Source: Salisapilia sapeloensis (lineage: Eukaryota; Oomycota; Peronosporomycetes; Peronosporales; Salisapiliaceae). From it: DNA of 64,000 nt. The stretch spans positions 1 to 64,000 of the forward strand of contig JAADVB010000014.1 in assembly GCA_023334545.1 (NCBI GenBank). Direction: 5' to 3'. Under the pieces are notes generated by a model, which was not told the origin of the DNA, ran no database searches, and saw only the letters and a list, made by a program, of their open reading frames with translations. This document shows positions 44,533-54,886 of the stretch, piece by piece (positions within the stretch are counted from its first letter, which is position 1; every line of letters begins with the position of its first letter). The position numbers and the translations under genes were made by a program.

Positions 44533-45260
44533 CTACATGTCTTCATCTTCCTGATCTAGGCGTTTGTAGGTACCTTCGGACCAGACACTAACTAGGCGCA
44601 GGCGGAACTCGGCCATCTTCCTGTCAAAGTGCTTCAGCAGTTGGGCTTGCTCCGGCGTCAGCGTCTGCCCTTGCTTGCAGATGACGTGGTCGCGCGTCAA
44701 GACGATTTTGCCCTTCTTCAAGTCCACTGGCAGGCCGAGCGCACGGAGGGACTCGACCATGCTGCCGATGAACTGCGGCAGCTCTCCTTCCTCCACTTTC
44801 ACCGTGTCCGTCGCAACGAAGCCGGAGCGAGGGTAGTCCTGTCGCACGAGCGTACCAAAGACTTGCTCGACTTCTTCCCGAGGCTTGTTGGTGAAAAGCA
44901 GACCGACATTGCCGCTCAAGTCGGACGCCAGACGGCACAATTCGTCCGCGTACTCCTCTTCTTTCGACCGTCCCAGCGCGACTTTCATCACTTTATTCTT
45001 ACCCAAGAAGAAGCTATATGCACACATTAGTACTTGCATGACACGGTGTTCATATCATCGTGAACGTACCGAGAATCACGGAACTCGAGACGCACTTCCT
45101 TGAAGTGGTTGGTGCGCATGTTCTCAAACGAAAAGGCATAGACCGTGCTGTAATTGTCGACGGCATCTCTCACTGCTGCAACGACATTTTGCTTCAAGTC
45201 ACTCCCCTTCTTCTGTGACTGGGTCAACGGCTTCGTACGCTGGCGCTTGGACTTGGGCAT
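44533..45260 (-). CDS. MRTO4: Ribosome assembly factor MRT4 (mRNA turnover protein 4)
   Basis: Exons 45260-45070 and 45013-44533, 223 residues. MRT4 is the nucleolar paralogue of the stalk protein uL10/P0 and holds its place on pre-60S particles. Recognisable parts are MPKSKRQRTKPLTQSQKKG, VYAFSFENMRTNHFKEVR, RFFLGKNKVMKVALGRSKEE, LASDLSGNVGLLFTNKPREE and LPQFIGSMVESLRALGLPVD. The 56-nt intron joins DSR to FFLGKN in the correct phase. The acidic P1/P2-type C-terminal motif of P0 is absent, as expected for MRT4. Confidence 0.92.
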
Positions 45261-45416
45261 ACTTCCGACTGAGGTGAATGAGCTAAGGAATAATCAGGTC
45301 GTCGTCGTGCTCACCAATCGAATTAGTCTTCATGTCATTGGGTTAAAAACGAATGTAGCCATCTGCGATTGGCTGATACTCGACCAAGTCTCCTCCACTC
45401 TTTCGAATAGCAAAAT

Positions 45417-46575
45417 ATGGCGTGGGGTCTACCAACACCGCAGCCGGCGTCTACGCCTGCCCCCGCGGCACCAGCACCTTCTGCATGGGGTCCTCCGGCC
45501 TCTTCTACGCCGACCGTCCTTCCTCCCGAACCATCGGACTCGATCGACCTCTTTGAAGGCGTCGAGCCTGTAGAAACCGTGGAACTCGAAGGCGTTGCGC
45601 TACTCCAGATTCTCAAGCATTGTCATGAAAGTCTTCCGTCTACAGCTTCTGGCACGCTCCTCGGTCTCGCCAACGATGAAACGAAAGCTTTAGAAATCAC
45701 CAACAGCTTCCCATCTCCGTCCAACGCGATTGAGCGCCGACGAAAGGATGCGAGTGACGAGTATCAGCAGGAGATGATGAAAGGATTGCGTGAAGTCGGT
45801 GCAGATAACAACAAGGTCGGATGGTACACTTCTGCTTCTCTAGGCACTTTCATCACACCTTCCATCATCGACACGTGCATGCAGCACCAGCAAGCGCTCG
45901 GACCAAACGCCCTCTTCTTGGTCTACGACACTGCCGAGACGAGCAAAGGCAGCTTGAAGCTACGCGCGTTCAGGTTGAAGCAGTCGTTCTCCGAAGCGTA
46001 CAAGGCCGGAGCGTTTGCCAAGGATGGCAAGGACAAAGCAAAGGCCAACACGATCTTCGAAGAGCTATCGCTATCGCTTCACAACTCCGAGCTGATCGAG
46101 TGCTGGCTGCAGGGTATTGTCCAAACACAGGAGAGTGTCCTCGCGAACGGCTTCGACCGCCTCGACCTAGCCACTAACGCCTACTTGGTACATGCACTTG
46201 ACAACGTATCTTCCCACGCGTGTCGCTAACTTTATGATGTAGGAAAACAACTTGAAACAATTGAGTTCGTACGCGGACGAGTTGTCCCAAGAGCAGTACA
46301 AGTTCCAAGGGTATGAACGCGCCATGTCCAAGCAGCGTGCTTCGTACCAACAGTGGCAGAAGCGCCAACGGGAAGAGAACAAAGTGCGTCGTGAGAACGG
46401 CGAAAGTTTATTACCGGAGGAGGACCCAGACTATTTCAAGTCGTTGCATCAGCCGCCACGATTAGAGTCATTGCTCTTGACGAAGCAGATGAACGCGTAC
46501 TGCGAACAGGTCAACCGTTACGCCGGGAAATCGTTCCAGAAACTCTTCCTTGCTGCTAAGTTTCACCAGGAATAA
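45417..46575 (+). CDS. EIF3H: Translation initiation factor eIF3 subunit h
   Basis: Exons 45417-46187 and 46243-46575, 367 residues. eIF3h is an MPN-domain subunit of the eIF3 scaffold that brings mRNA and tRNA to the 40S subunit. The first 45 residues are Pro/Ala/Thr-rich and of low complexity. The MPN domain begins VELEGVALLQILKHCHES and includes GTLLGLANDETKALEITNSF, VGWYTSASLGTFITPSIIDT and LGPNALFLVYDTAETSKGSL. The catalytic JAMM residues of deubiquitinating MPN proteins are missing, as is normal for eIF3h. The C-terminus contains RAMSKQRASYQQWQKRQR and ESLLLTKQMNAYCEQVN. The 55-nt intron is phase 0. The start is 156 bp from the divergent MRT4 start. Confidence 0.93.
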
Positions 46576-46616
46576 AACCTTGCGCTTGGACAATACATGA
46601 TTCGTTTTGCGACCAG

Positions 46617-49052
46617 TTACTTGTGCACTTTGTTTCCACTGTAGATATTGTGCAGGTGAGCATTTGCTTTCAACTGCTTCGTCTCGTCCTTCATCTCGAC
46701 AGCGCGACGTAGTAACCTCTCCTTTAACGACATGAGACGCTCCGGCGTGAACGTCAGCGATATGCCATGCAAGAAGTCCTTCCACGAGTCAGCGGATTCG
46801 AGTGCGTCCTCTAAACGAACACTTTGTTGGTTGCTCAAGTAGTTGTCGTCACCTCTACCTTCAAATGCGATCGCTGGGCGATTGACTACTGTCAGTCCGT
46901 CGGTGGACGCATCTCGAATGAATTCGAACAGAGCACAGAGTTGGTGGACGGTCGACAGAGGCGCTGTTTCACTACTCCAGAGATCTCGCCGATCTGTCTG
47001 CTGTCTATAGCTCCCAAGGTCTAGTCGAGATAAAACCCATTTGACTCGATGAAGCATCAACTGATCCTCCCTTCGCTGCTCTTTCATGTCCTCACTGACA
47101 GAACTCGCAGCTTGCACTTGTAATTCCAATTCGTCTAAATCTAATTTCTCTAATACCTCTCGTCGCTTCCTTTCATGCACCTCAACAAGCTTCCCCAAGT
47201 CCATTGAAAGCAACGGATTCTTCTGGAAGAAACGTTCGATGCGTGTCACCGTACCTGGATGCACCTGTCGAACTGCCTCAACTAGTCCATGCATCCTGCC
47301 CAAACCTTCTTCCGTTTCATGCAGTCGAACGCGTGTCTCCTTCGTCCTATCATGAAAGCCATCGAGCTCCTTTTGCTTTTCCTCCAACTTGGTCTCGAGC
47401 TGTTCGATGGATCCTTCCAACTTGCTGATCTTCTCTTGATACAACAGAGCATTGGCTTCCAATCCGAGGCACATACGTTTCTGGTCCTCTAGGCTTTGGA
47501 GAAGCTGCAATTGGGAATGGATGCCCTCGACATGCCCAAACAATATCTGATGCTTCCACAGCCGAAAGAACTGGTACTTCATATGCCGCCTCTGACGCTT
47601 GGTGTATGCCTCGCATAGGTGCTTACGTGCGTTTCGAGCCTGCTTCTTGTCACTCGTGTAATTGTACCATGCTCGGAATGGCGTCTGGAAGACTCGACGG
47701 CAGTATCCTCGCCATTGCTCTACTGCATGTTCTCGTAAAGCTCGCTGGTACTTGGCTCGCACCCTCCATCGCCTTACCAGCATCTTACTTGTCTCGCGCG
47801 TACTTCCTTCAAACAGCTTTCGTACTCGACGTAATTGGGCGCAATAGTGATGCCAAGCACGCAAGTGGCGACGCATATTGGCGAAGCGGTAGTGTGCATC
47901 GATCTTCCGAAGATTGAATCGCCGATCAAACTTTTCCAACGTCCGCTTCTCTGTACTTTTGCGTCGGGCTACTGCACGCTCCGCTTGTGATGACTGAAAG
48001 TATGGTAACCAGGCATCCATGACCATTTGTAGTAACTTTCGTCGTAGATGATGCTTTGCCACTTGTGCATTGCGTTTCGCAGGAAGGTAGATGAGGTTAA
48101 CAAGTAGACGGAAATACACTCGAGATAGGTGGTAGTCATGTCGAGATCGGACGATGCGAATGTTCTCGCGCACGAACTCATCGTCGATCATCTCTGGAGT
48201 GATAATGTCGAAGCGACCAAGGGCTTCCAACCGCTGTTTAGCTTTCTGACGTCGACTGCGAACGTCAGCAGCAACAGCTTTGCGGCTTCGACGGCCAAAG
48301 GCACTGCTTTTCCAAGCATTCACAACCATTTTTAGTAGCATAATTTGCTTCTGACGAAAGCATTTCTCCGTCTCTTCTTTCTGTCGACGGCGTAGAGGCA
48401 GGTTGGTTAGTGTGAGGTCTCGGAGCTCACCTATCACTCGCCGAAGTAGGTCATGTGTCCTCAGTCGATGCATTGTACTGATTGTCATGCGAATAACTTC
48501 TTCTCGACGTGAGAATTGTTTCATATGGGACAAGAAGAACTCGCATTTTCGAGCTCTCCATGCACCTAGTGCTGTCTGGCAAAGCTCATACCGTCTACGA
48601 ATAAGTAAACAGCGGTAGAAGATGGCAATCTTGGTTGCTGCTGCATGGCGTCGCTTGTCTTCTGGAGCAACATCGTAGAAGACCTTATCCAGTCGCCGCA
48701 CTGTCGAGCGCAAGTCCCTTACTGTATGCGTGATGTGCGTTCCAGCACTTGTATTTGATTCTAATTTCTTCAAAGTGGCGCTTCTCCCTCTCTCAGTAGC
48801 TTTCGTTCGCTTCGGATGACCGTGTGCGGCGTAAATCTCTTGCATACTTTCATTCAAATATTCTTCAATTTGAACATGATGAGCTCTACGCTCGTGGTTG
48901 AGGCCAGTGGTTGAAGCTCGGTGGGGAATTTCTGCTCTAGGTGCTTCATGAGACTGCTTTCGAGTAGCACGGGCTTCTTGGCCTTGAGTTCGATCTCTTG
49001 TAACGGACGCAGGCGCTGTCTTCGCAGGAGCATCACGCACTGTCGAGCGCAT
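46617..49052 (-). CDS. SFI1-like centrin-binding repeat protein
   Basis: Single exon, 811 residues. The central region (about 140-500) repeats every 20-35 residues a helical pattern with a Trp near its end: ALGAWRARKCEFFLSHMKQF, MVVNAWKSSAFGRRSRKA, MVMDAWLPYFQSSQ, RHLRAWHHYCAQLRRVRKLF, LVRRWRVRAKYQRALREHAV, EQWRGYCRRVFQTPFRAWYN and FFRLWKHQILFG. This matches SFI1 repeats, which bind centrin in basal bodies and centrosomes. An IQ-like motif (TKIAIFYRCLLIRRRYE) precedes them, and a coiled coil follows (LEGSIEQLETKLEEKQKELD). The C-terminal 200 residues are not recognised. The gene converges on eIF3h, with 41 bp between stops. Confidence 0.75.
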   Translation of the reverse strand: MRSTVRDAPAKTAPASVTRDRTQGQEARATRKQSHEAPRAEIPHRASTTGLNHERRAHHVQIEEYLNESMQEIYAAHGHPKRTKATERGRSATLKKLESNTSAGTHITHTVRDLRSTVRRLDKVFYDVAPEDKRRHAAATKIAIFYRCLLIRRRYELCQTALGAWRARKCEFFLSHMKQFSRREEVIRMTISTMHRLRTHDLLRRVIGELRDLTLTNLPLRRRQKEETEKCFRQKQIMLLKMVVNAWKSSAFGRRSRKAVAADVRSRRQKAKQRLEALGRFDIITPEMIDDEFVRENIRIVRSRHDYHLSRVYFRLLVNLIYLPAKRNAQVAKHHLRRKLLQMVMDAWLPYFQSSQAERAVARRKSTEKRTLEKFDRRFNLRKIDAHYRFANMRRHLRAWHHYCAQLRRVRKLFEGSTRETSKMLVRRWRVRAKYQRALREHAVEQWRGYCRRVFQTPFRAWYNYTSDKKQARNARKHLCEAYTKRQRRHMKYQFFRLWKHQILFGHVEGIHSQLQLLQSLEDQKRMCLGLEANALLYQEKISKLEGSIEQLETKLEEKQKELDGFHDRTKETRVRLHETEEGLGRMHGLVEAVRQVHPGTVTRIERFFQKNPLLSMDLGKLVEVHERKRREVLEKLDLDELELQVQAASSVSEDMKEQRREDQLMLHRVKWVLSRLDLGSYRQQTDRRDLWSSETAPLSTVHQLCALFEFIRDASTDGLTVVNRPAIAFEGRGDDNYLSNQQSVRLEDALESADSWKDFLHGISLTFTPERLMSLKERLLRRAVEMKDETKQLKANAHLHNIYSGNKVHK

Positions 49053-49097
49053 TGATAGTGTAGACGATGACCCTATGATTTATAGGGTAAGCCAATA

Positions 49098-49346
49098 TTA
49101 AAATGGAGTAGACAGCTTTAATAGTTTGCTACGTTGCATGCGCTGAGAAGATATTGACGGTTGTCGAGTTGGATCGTTTGTGGCAGACGCAGCATTGGAT
49201 GCAATGCGATCGACCACTATCTCCTCTATTGACCTAGAATTTGGCAGAAGCTTTCCTACTTTTCGAACCATTATCTGTACCGAATGTGTGTCGAGTAGAA
49301 ACCTTGTCTGCCGTCGGATCACTGTTGACGAGGAGTCGTTTTGCAT
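49098..49346 (-). CDS. Possible small protein, 82 residues
   Basis: An ATG-initiated ORF with an in-frame stop just upstream. It reads FLLDTHSVQIMVRKVGKLLP and RSIEEIVVDRIASNAASATN and ends LLKLSTPF. Composition is unremarkable and no domain is recognised. It lies 45 bp upstream of the SFI1-like ATG on the same strand, so it may instead be part of that gene's leader. Confidence 0.25.
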   Translation of the reverse strand: MQNDSSSTVIRRQTRFLLDTHSVQIMVRKVGKLLPNSRSIEEIVVDRIASNAASATNDPTRQPSISSQRMQRSKLLKLSTPF

Positions 49347-50165
49347 CCTTTTAAGATCCCAACTTCAATGTGCTATTACTGCTGGAATTAATTCTATTTC
49401 AGAGTATATATGAAATAAAAGAATAAAATGGGAGTATCATATCGAAGTGGAGGGAGCGGTGTCCATTCTAGGTTACCAGTAATGCAGCCAATTTGCATCG
49501 ATCGGAAACAGTTCCGAATAAAGTACCCTCTCGATCGACTTAGTACTGGCCATTGCAGCATTGCAGCTCGCTAAGAGTATATCGTTGGGGCGACAGATCT
49601 ACCTTTTTCGTGAAACGCATCGGATCTGACTGTGGATATCGTTCTGTACACCTGACTGTCCTTATGTATGACATGTGCATCCACTCTGTTGTTTCCTGTC
49701 ATTTTACTCCAAACAATATACGAAGGACACGTTTGTATATTGAAAAAAGCGCTTTTAAGGTCTGATAACGTTTTCGTCGTCGTTATCAGCAGTTCGAGGG
49801 GTGGTACTCGATGTTCTTCCCTCGGTATTTGCAAAGACGACTTCAATGGAAGACTTGCATGACGGAGAATGACCAGCGCGCTGCGGATCTGCTTGCTTAC
49901 CACCTTGAGCCATTACCTTTGCATATCTGCGTTCCGAGTATGATCGAACCGTTAGATCCTTCTGGTGTCCAACTCCATCGTTCAATTTCTATCCGAGGTA
50001 TGCTATTATCGCCAGCAGAAGGGATGTTAAATGGGACAAAAGGGAGGTATCCGAAGCACGCAAGCAGTTTTCCCGCTGTATCGTCTTCGCCTAAAGCATT
50101 GGTACTGCGTCTTCTTTTCGTTTCCAAGCTAACACGCATACAATAATTTGTAACTCATGACCATG
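49347..50165. other. Gene-poor stretch upstream of pseudogene
   Basis: Two overlapping antisense ORFs of about 80-110 codons occur (49811-50146 plus, 49897-50139 minus); neither shows a domain. The stretch may contain the decayed 5' part of the START-FYVE pseudogene, but I cannot align it. Confidence 0.35.
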
Positions 50166-51723
50166 CAGTGGACAGCAGACGCGTATGAAGGCTTCTCGCT
50201 CTTGGAAGCAAAGAAGGCTGATTGCAAGCGCATCGCATTAATACTTGTTCACGAAGCTCTTTGGCATTATTAAAAGTTTGATCAGTCTGTACCTCGGGAA
50301 ATGAACAGCAAACGTTGGAAATCTATCAAGTCGTCCCGGAATGCGACCATGTACCGAGAGAGGCATCTAACTCGGCGTGTGATCAAAGATTCATACACCA
50401 ACGATGCAGGTTGGCAAATGCCCCGTGTCATTGTCGGGAACGGGACGATCTCAAGCAATATGGATGATCTCTTGTAAGGTCTGGCGTACGGTGACGAGCC
50501 AGCGGGTCTGCAAGGTGTAAACTACGCCGGAGCGCCACTGAGTAATTCTCAGATTCTCGCGGCAATTGAGAAGCCAGCTTTAGAACACCCATATCGCTCT
50601 ACTGTTCTCCAATGGCATGCTGGTAATTTAAGTTCACCACTTGGAGGAATTGTCAAAGACTGAGACTGCGTTTACATTCGAGCGAATAGAGTATTCCAGG
50701 TCGTCAAAGACGAGCGGATTAAGTACAATCTCATTCACTCAGTCGACTTATCGTCAACCCATCAGCTTATAAACGAGACATCATCCGATCCCATTGTTCA
50801 TCTTGAGTTATTTTCAAGCCAGTTGGGGATCAATCGGTCAAAGTGTTCTCCAAAGCATACTATAAAGTGTTTGGAAACAACCTCCTTGACTCCGTCAGTG
50901 TCGTCGTCTTGGTCAGTGCACTTATGACTAACTGGACGTCTGCCTACTGCGCGAACAAAAAAAACTTTCCTGGCTCCTTCAAGAAAATGAATAAGGACGA
51001 TATCATGCGCTTTATTGGCATGGACGAAGCTGAAAAGAAGTCGAAATGTCGTTCCTGCGAAAAGCAGTTTGCCCCTTTGCTCAAAGTTTACGTCTGTGAC
51101 TTGTGTGAGTCTCTCGTCTGTGGAAAATGCGCTCTTCCCATAGAACTACTTGACGTCGGTTCCAAACTAAAGCTCACGGCAAAGAAGATTTGCCTCTGCT
51201 CTACTCGCGATCAATTCCTTAACCAAGCCAATTCCTATAAAGTTGCTCGACAAGAAATTCAAGCCGAACGGTATGAAAAGTTGGAAGTGGGTCCACCATC
51301 GTCGAGCCGTCCAGGATCTCTCAGCTGACTGAAGAAACGAGTGATTAGTCAGGAAAAGAATCCTGTGCTGGCGAAGTATACGAATTCGACTCGAACCAGC
51401 TTAGCCCTTCGACTAAAGAGTCACTGAGTGCGTTTGTCCAGTTGACATCATCTAGTGACGATGCGCAGGTCTTGGAGTCCAGGAAGAAGTCCTTCAATAA
51501 AGACTCTGTTGATAAATGCGATGATAATGAGGAAGAGGAGTTGGAAATTCTGATTGAAAACGTATGGAGAGGTAGCATTTCGGACCTTAACTTGGACAAC
51601 CCAGAGCGTGATCGACAGCTAGCACGTCTAAAAATGACTGAGATGAGACTCCAGCAGAGTGATTCGACTGCTCAAGTGCTCGGGCTTGTCGAGTGTGAAT
51701 TTCGTGACTATTTGATCACGTAA
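50166..51723 (+). pseudogene. START-FYVE protein pseudogene
   Basis: A reading frame starting near 50169 shows the usual oomycete START-FYVE order: LLEAKKADCKRIALILVHEA, MNSKRWKSIKSSRNATMYRE, then GLAYGDEPAGLQGVNYAGAP, LQWHAGNLSSPLGGIVKD, VVKDERIKYNLIHSVDL. It is broken by in-frame stops at 50271-50273 (TAA), 50475-50477 (TAA) and 50661-50663 (TGA). Between about 50800 and 50843 the homology moves to another frame, where NNLLDSVSVVVLVSALMTNW and a FYVE-like zinc finger follow (KCRSCEKQFAPLL, YVCDLCESLVCGKCALP); that frame ends with TGA at 51326. A second shift leads to an acidic tail at 51350-51723 containing a further stop near 51343. The lesions are spread along the gene, so it is old and unlikely to be a sequencing error. 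Confidence 0.8.
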
Positions 51724-51899
51724 GTCTGCCTTAGCAAAGGATTTGAATTTATGCAGTATCAAACAAGTATACGGCGCTCAATACCAACAGATGCATTTTG
51801 AATTGATTCAAAATTATCCTTACGACGCCTTTGTCACTAGCATATAGCACCGTGTTCGTTCATAGAGCAAAATGTGTTTCAAATGAGCCAAACACCCAA

Positions 51900-53208
51900 T
51901 TAGCATTCGCTTCCAGCACTTCCATCCTGAGGAACTTTGTAGCAGTAGGACACTTCCCTCGCTTCAGCCTGCTCGCCCGTCTTCCATCCACTTCCGGTCG
52001 AGATGAACTGCAGCCTTGCCTCATCCGCGTTAAAAGACAGCTCAAAGTATCCATACGGAGCACCAGGCGCAGACCAGACACCTTCCACACCGACGGAACT
52101 AGTCGCATGAGGGGGCGGATTGCCGATACCTTCACTCTGCACACCACCGCCAGCGCCATTCGTCACGAAGTGGACGTTGTAGTCTCCACTGTAGTCGATA
52201 CTCTCCGCATGCGTGTGCCCATTCAAGAACAGCTGCACGCCACCCTCTTTCAACGCATCGTACCAATCCTGCCACATCTCTGGCGTCATGTGATGATGGG
52301 GCGAGTAGTGCGAGTTCACGACCTTCCAATCCGCATCCGACTCCTTTGAATCCTTCTTCATACCATCCAACGATTCGACGTACCATTTTTGGATTTCGTC
52401 CATGCAACTTTGGAACATGTCGTCGTTGCCTCCAGCACAATTCTCCCCTGTCGGGTTTCCACACACTCCGTCATTTCCGTTAGAGTAGCCGTAGCACTGG
52501 CAACAGATCTGACGAGCACCGTGGACCGTCGCAAAGTTCGTGTCGACATTGTAAATGTCAATCTTTAGACCATTCTCTTCAAGCGTTGTCTTGTAGTAGT
52601 GGCCATCAAGATGCCAGCGGTCATTGTTGAAGCTCTTGTATGTTTTCTGTTGCTCAAACTTGTCTCGAAGCTTCTCCAGCATCTCGTCTGTCGAAGAACA
52701 CTCGTGCCCACAGATGTAGCTGGCTCCACCATAGTCGTGGTTTCCTAGCACATTGTACCACGGGACATCTAGCAACGACTCAGCGTTATACTTTTCTTCA
52801 AATGTCGCGTAGAATCGATCCCCCTGGTCGTCCAAGATGCCCTGCCAGTAAAAGTTGTCGCCATGACCGATGATCGCTTTGGGAGACAGGAGCTCAGCTG
52901 ACTCAGCCAACAGATTCGCAACGTTCTCCTGCGCGTATCGATGGCGATAGTACGAAGGACTGTTCTGGTCACCGTTGTAGTGACTGCAGCACGAATCCGC
53001 GGGGTTGTACGTGACGCCCCAGTCACCCACAGCAAGTAGGTGGAGATCATACGAATCGTCTACATTGAAAGTGAGTAATTAAACGACGATGAGGATGTCG
53101 ATTAAACGGACCAACGTTAGGAGCGTGCGCTTTGCCGAGGACATCTGACGTGCCTTCCGCATTGATGGCGGTCATAGACATGAGCGCGGTAATCGTCGGG
53201 AGCTTCAT
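51900..53208 (-). CDS. Secreted calcineurin-like metallophosphatase (purple acid phosphatase type)
   Basis: Exons 53208-53112 and 53059-51900, 418 residues. The first exon codes for a short signal peptide (MKLPTITALMSMTAINAEG). After splicing the protein continues DDSYDLHLLAVGDWGVTYNP. Metal-binding motifs of the calcineurin superfamily are all present: VGDWG, GHGDNFYWQG, YNVLGNHDYGG, VVNSHYSPHHH and LFLNGHTHAESIDY. The overall order resembles ACP5-like tartrate-resistant acid phosphatases. A Cys-rich insert (RQICCQCYGYSNGNDGVCGN, ENCAGGNDDMFQSC) in mid-domain is unusual and suggests disulfides outside the cell. The donor (gtccgt) was chosen because the nearer gttggt would break the frame. 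It likely acts in phosphate scavenging; the substrate is not known. Confidence 0.85.
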
Positions 53209-53446
53209 GGTCTTTTCGGCGAATTGGAGAATGGATGCGTCAGAGGAGCTGGATTAAAGCAGCTTCGAATATCCACGTCAGGCGCCATCTGACCCACGAG
53301 TGTATCATCATGTCGAGATTAATACAAAAGTCAAGTCAGTTTTCGGCGGTCGAGATCTTGGAGGATCAACTCAGACTGACGCACTTTTTGTATACTTTCG
53401 ACAGCACTTTGCTTCCAGTCAAACACAAGCACTCGAACAATAGAAG

Positions 53447-54886
53447 ATGAAATCGATCCTGAAGGGGTCTACGCTCTCTTGGGCAAAGTCGACTGCCTTG
53501 CAGCGAACGGCTAGAGCGACAGCATCTCTCTCTCAGCGCTCCTTATCCGATGCACCAAAAGCGCCAGTTAAAAAGAGCACGTGGAGTGACTTTGTCGACT
53601 CGGTCCAAGTGGTGAATGACATTGAGCAAATCTCTCGAAGTGAACTTCGTACCACGGTGTGCATGCCAGAGTCACTGCTTGAGCGTGTCACTTCCGTAGT
53701 CCAAAACAGAACACATACACAACTGGAAAAGCTGCGCAACCAGCAGCGTGAGCTTGATAAGCAAAATGCCGCTCGTGCGCCAACGAAAATGCACGAGCAC
53801 CAAGCGATTGGATGGGTATTGCAGGACGCAGAGGAGGCGCCGTCTCAAATATACGGACCGTCAGAGACCATCAAGTATTTGGCGTACGATATGGAAGCCT
53901 CGTACGCCTGCCTTCATCACGTTTTCGACCAAATCCGTCGAAAGAATGACAGCTTTCAACCAAAGTCCGTTTTAGATTTCGGTGCAGGGCCTGGGACAGC
54001 TTCGTGGGTAGCGAAACAATTCTATGAAGACAGTATTTCTTCCTACCGAGTGGTGGAGCCCAGTCAGTCGATGCAAGATGCAGCTGGAGTCGTCTTGGAA
54101 GAATTTCCCGGACTCAGTGTACGGAGAAGTTTATCGGAAATGAGCAAAGAGATTGGTCCGAAAGGTGCAAAGTATGATCTTGTCGTGGTGAACCGAGTGC
54201 TATCAGAGCTGCGGAGTGATGTGGAGCGAGTCGCCGTCATGAGTGCGTTGTGGGAGCTTGTGAGCGACGACGGAATGGTCGTCATCGTCGATCGTGGCAG
54301 TCCACTGGGCTCCCATCATGTCCGATCCGCTCGTCAGTTCATTCTCGACGTTGTGGAAGAAGAAGAGGAGCAAGACGCCCGTATTGTTGCCCCATGCCCG
54401 CATCATAAGGCGGTACGTATACCATACATATTTATCCTTGGGCAGTGTCTTACTAGATATTCCTGTTGATAGTGTCCAGCAGTGGGGGGTACTTGGTGCC
54501 ACTTCGTGCAGCGAGCACCAACGGTGCAACGACCGCGAGAAGCAAGTGCAAAACGTTGGACTGGTCAACGTGGATCGAAGTTTTCATACGTTGCAATGGA
54601 AAAGAAGGCACAAAAGGAAGAAAAGGACATTCCACATCTAGGCCGATTGATTCGAAACCCTTTACTCGCCCCTCGACACGTTCATATGGACATGTGCACA
54701 CCAGAGGCAAGTGCTCCATTAAGTATTGTAGTTAAGACTATATGCTGACGATATGTGATACAGGGTCAAGTGGAGCGTCGGACTGTTACTCGGGGCAAGT
54801 CGATTCGAGAAGTGTACCGAGCGGCGCGTAAGGCTCATTGGGGTGCAGAATGGCCTGCAGATGCGAGTGTGTATCGTAAGGAGTAG
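53447..54886 (+). CDS. METTL17: Mitoribosome assembly factor METTL17/Rsm22
   Basis: Exons 53447-54412, 54473-54706 and 54764-54886, 440 residues. The N-terminus (MKSILKGSTLSWAKSTALQR) looks like a mitochondrial presequence. The methyltransferase fold is clear: SVLDFGAGPGTASWVAKQFY, YDLVVVNRVLSELRSD and DDGMVVIVDRGSPLGSHHV. Conserved cysteines that hold a 4Fe-4S cluster in this family are visible in PCPHHKACPAVGGTWCHF and HMDMCTPEGQVERRTV. The protein helps the small mitoribosomal subunit mature. The second intron (54707-54763) starts with gcaagt, not gt: joining GAG to GGT gives the family sequence CTPEGQVERR, and no GT donor nearby keeps the frame. Confidence 0.88.
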
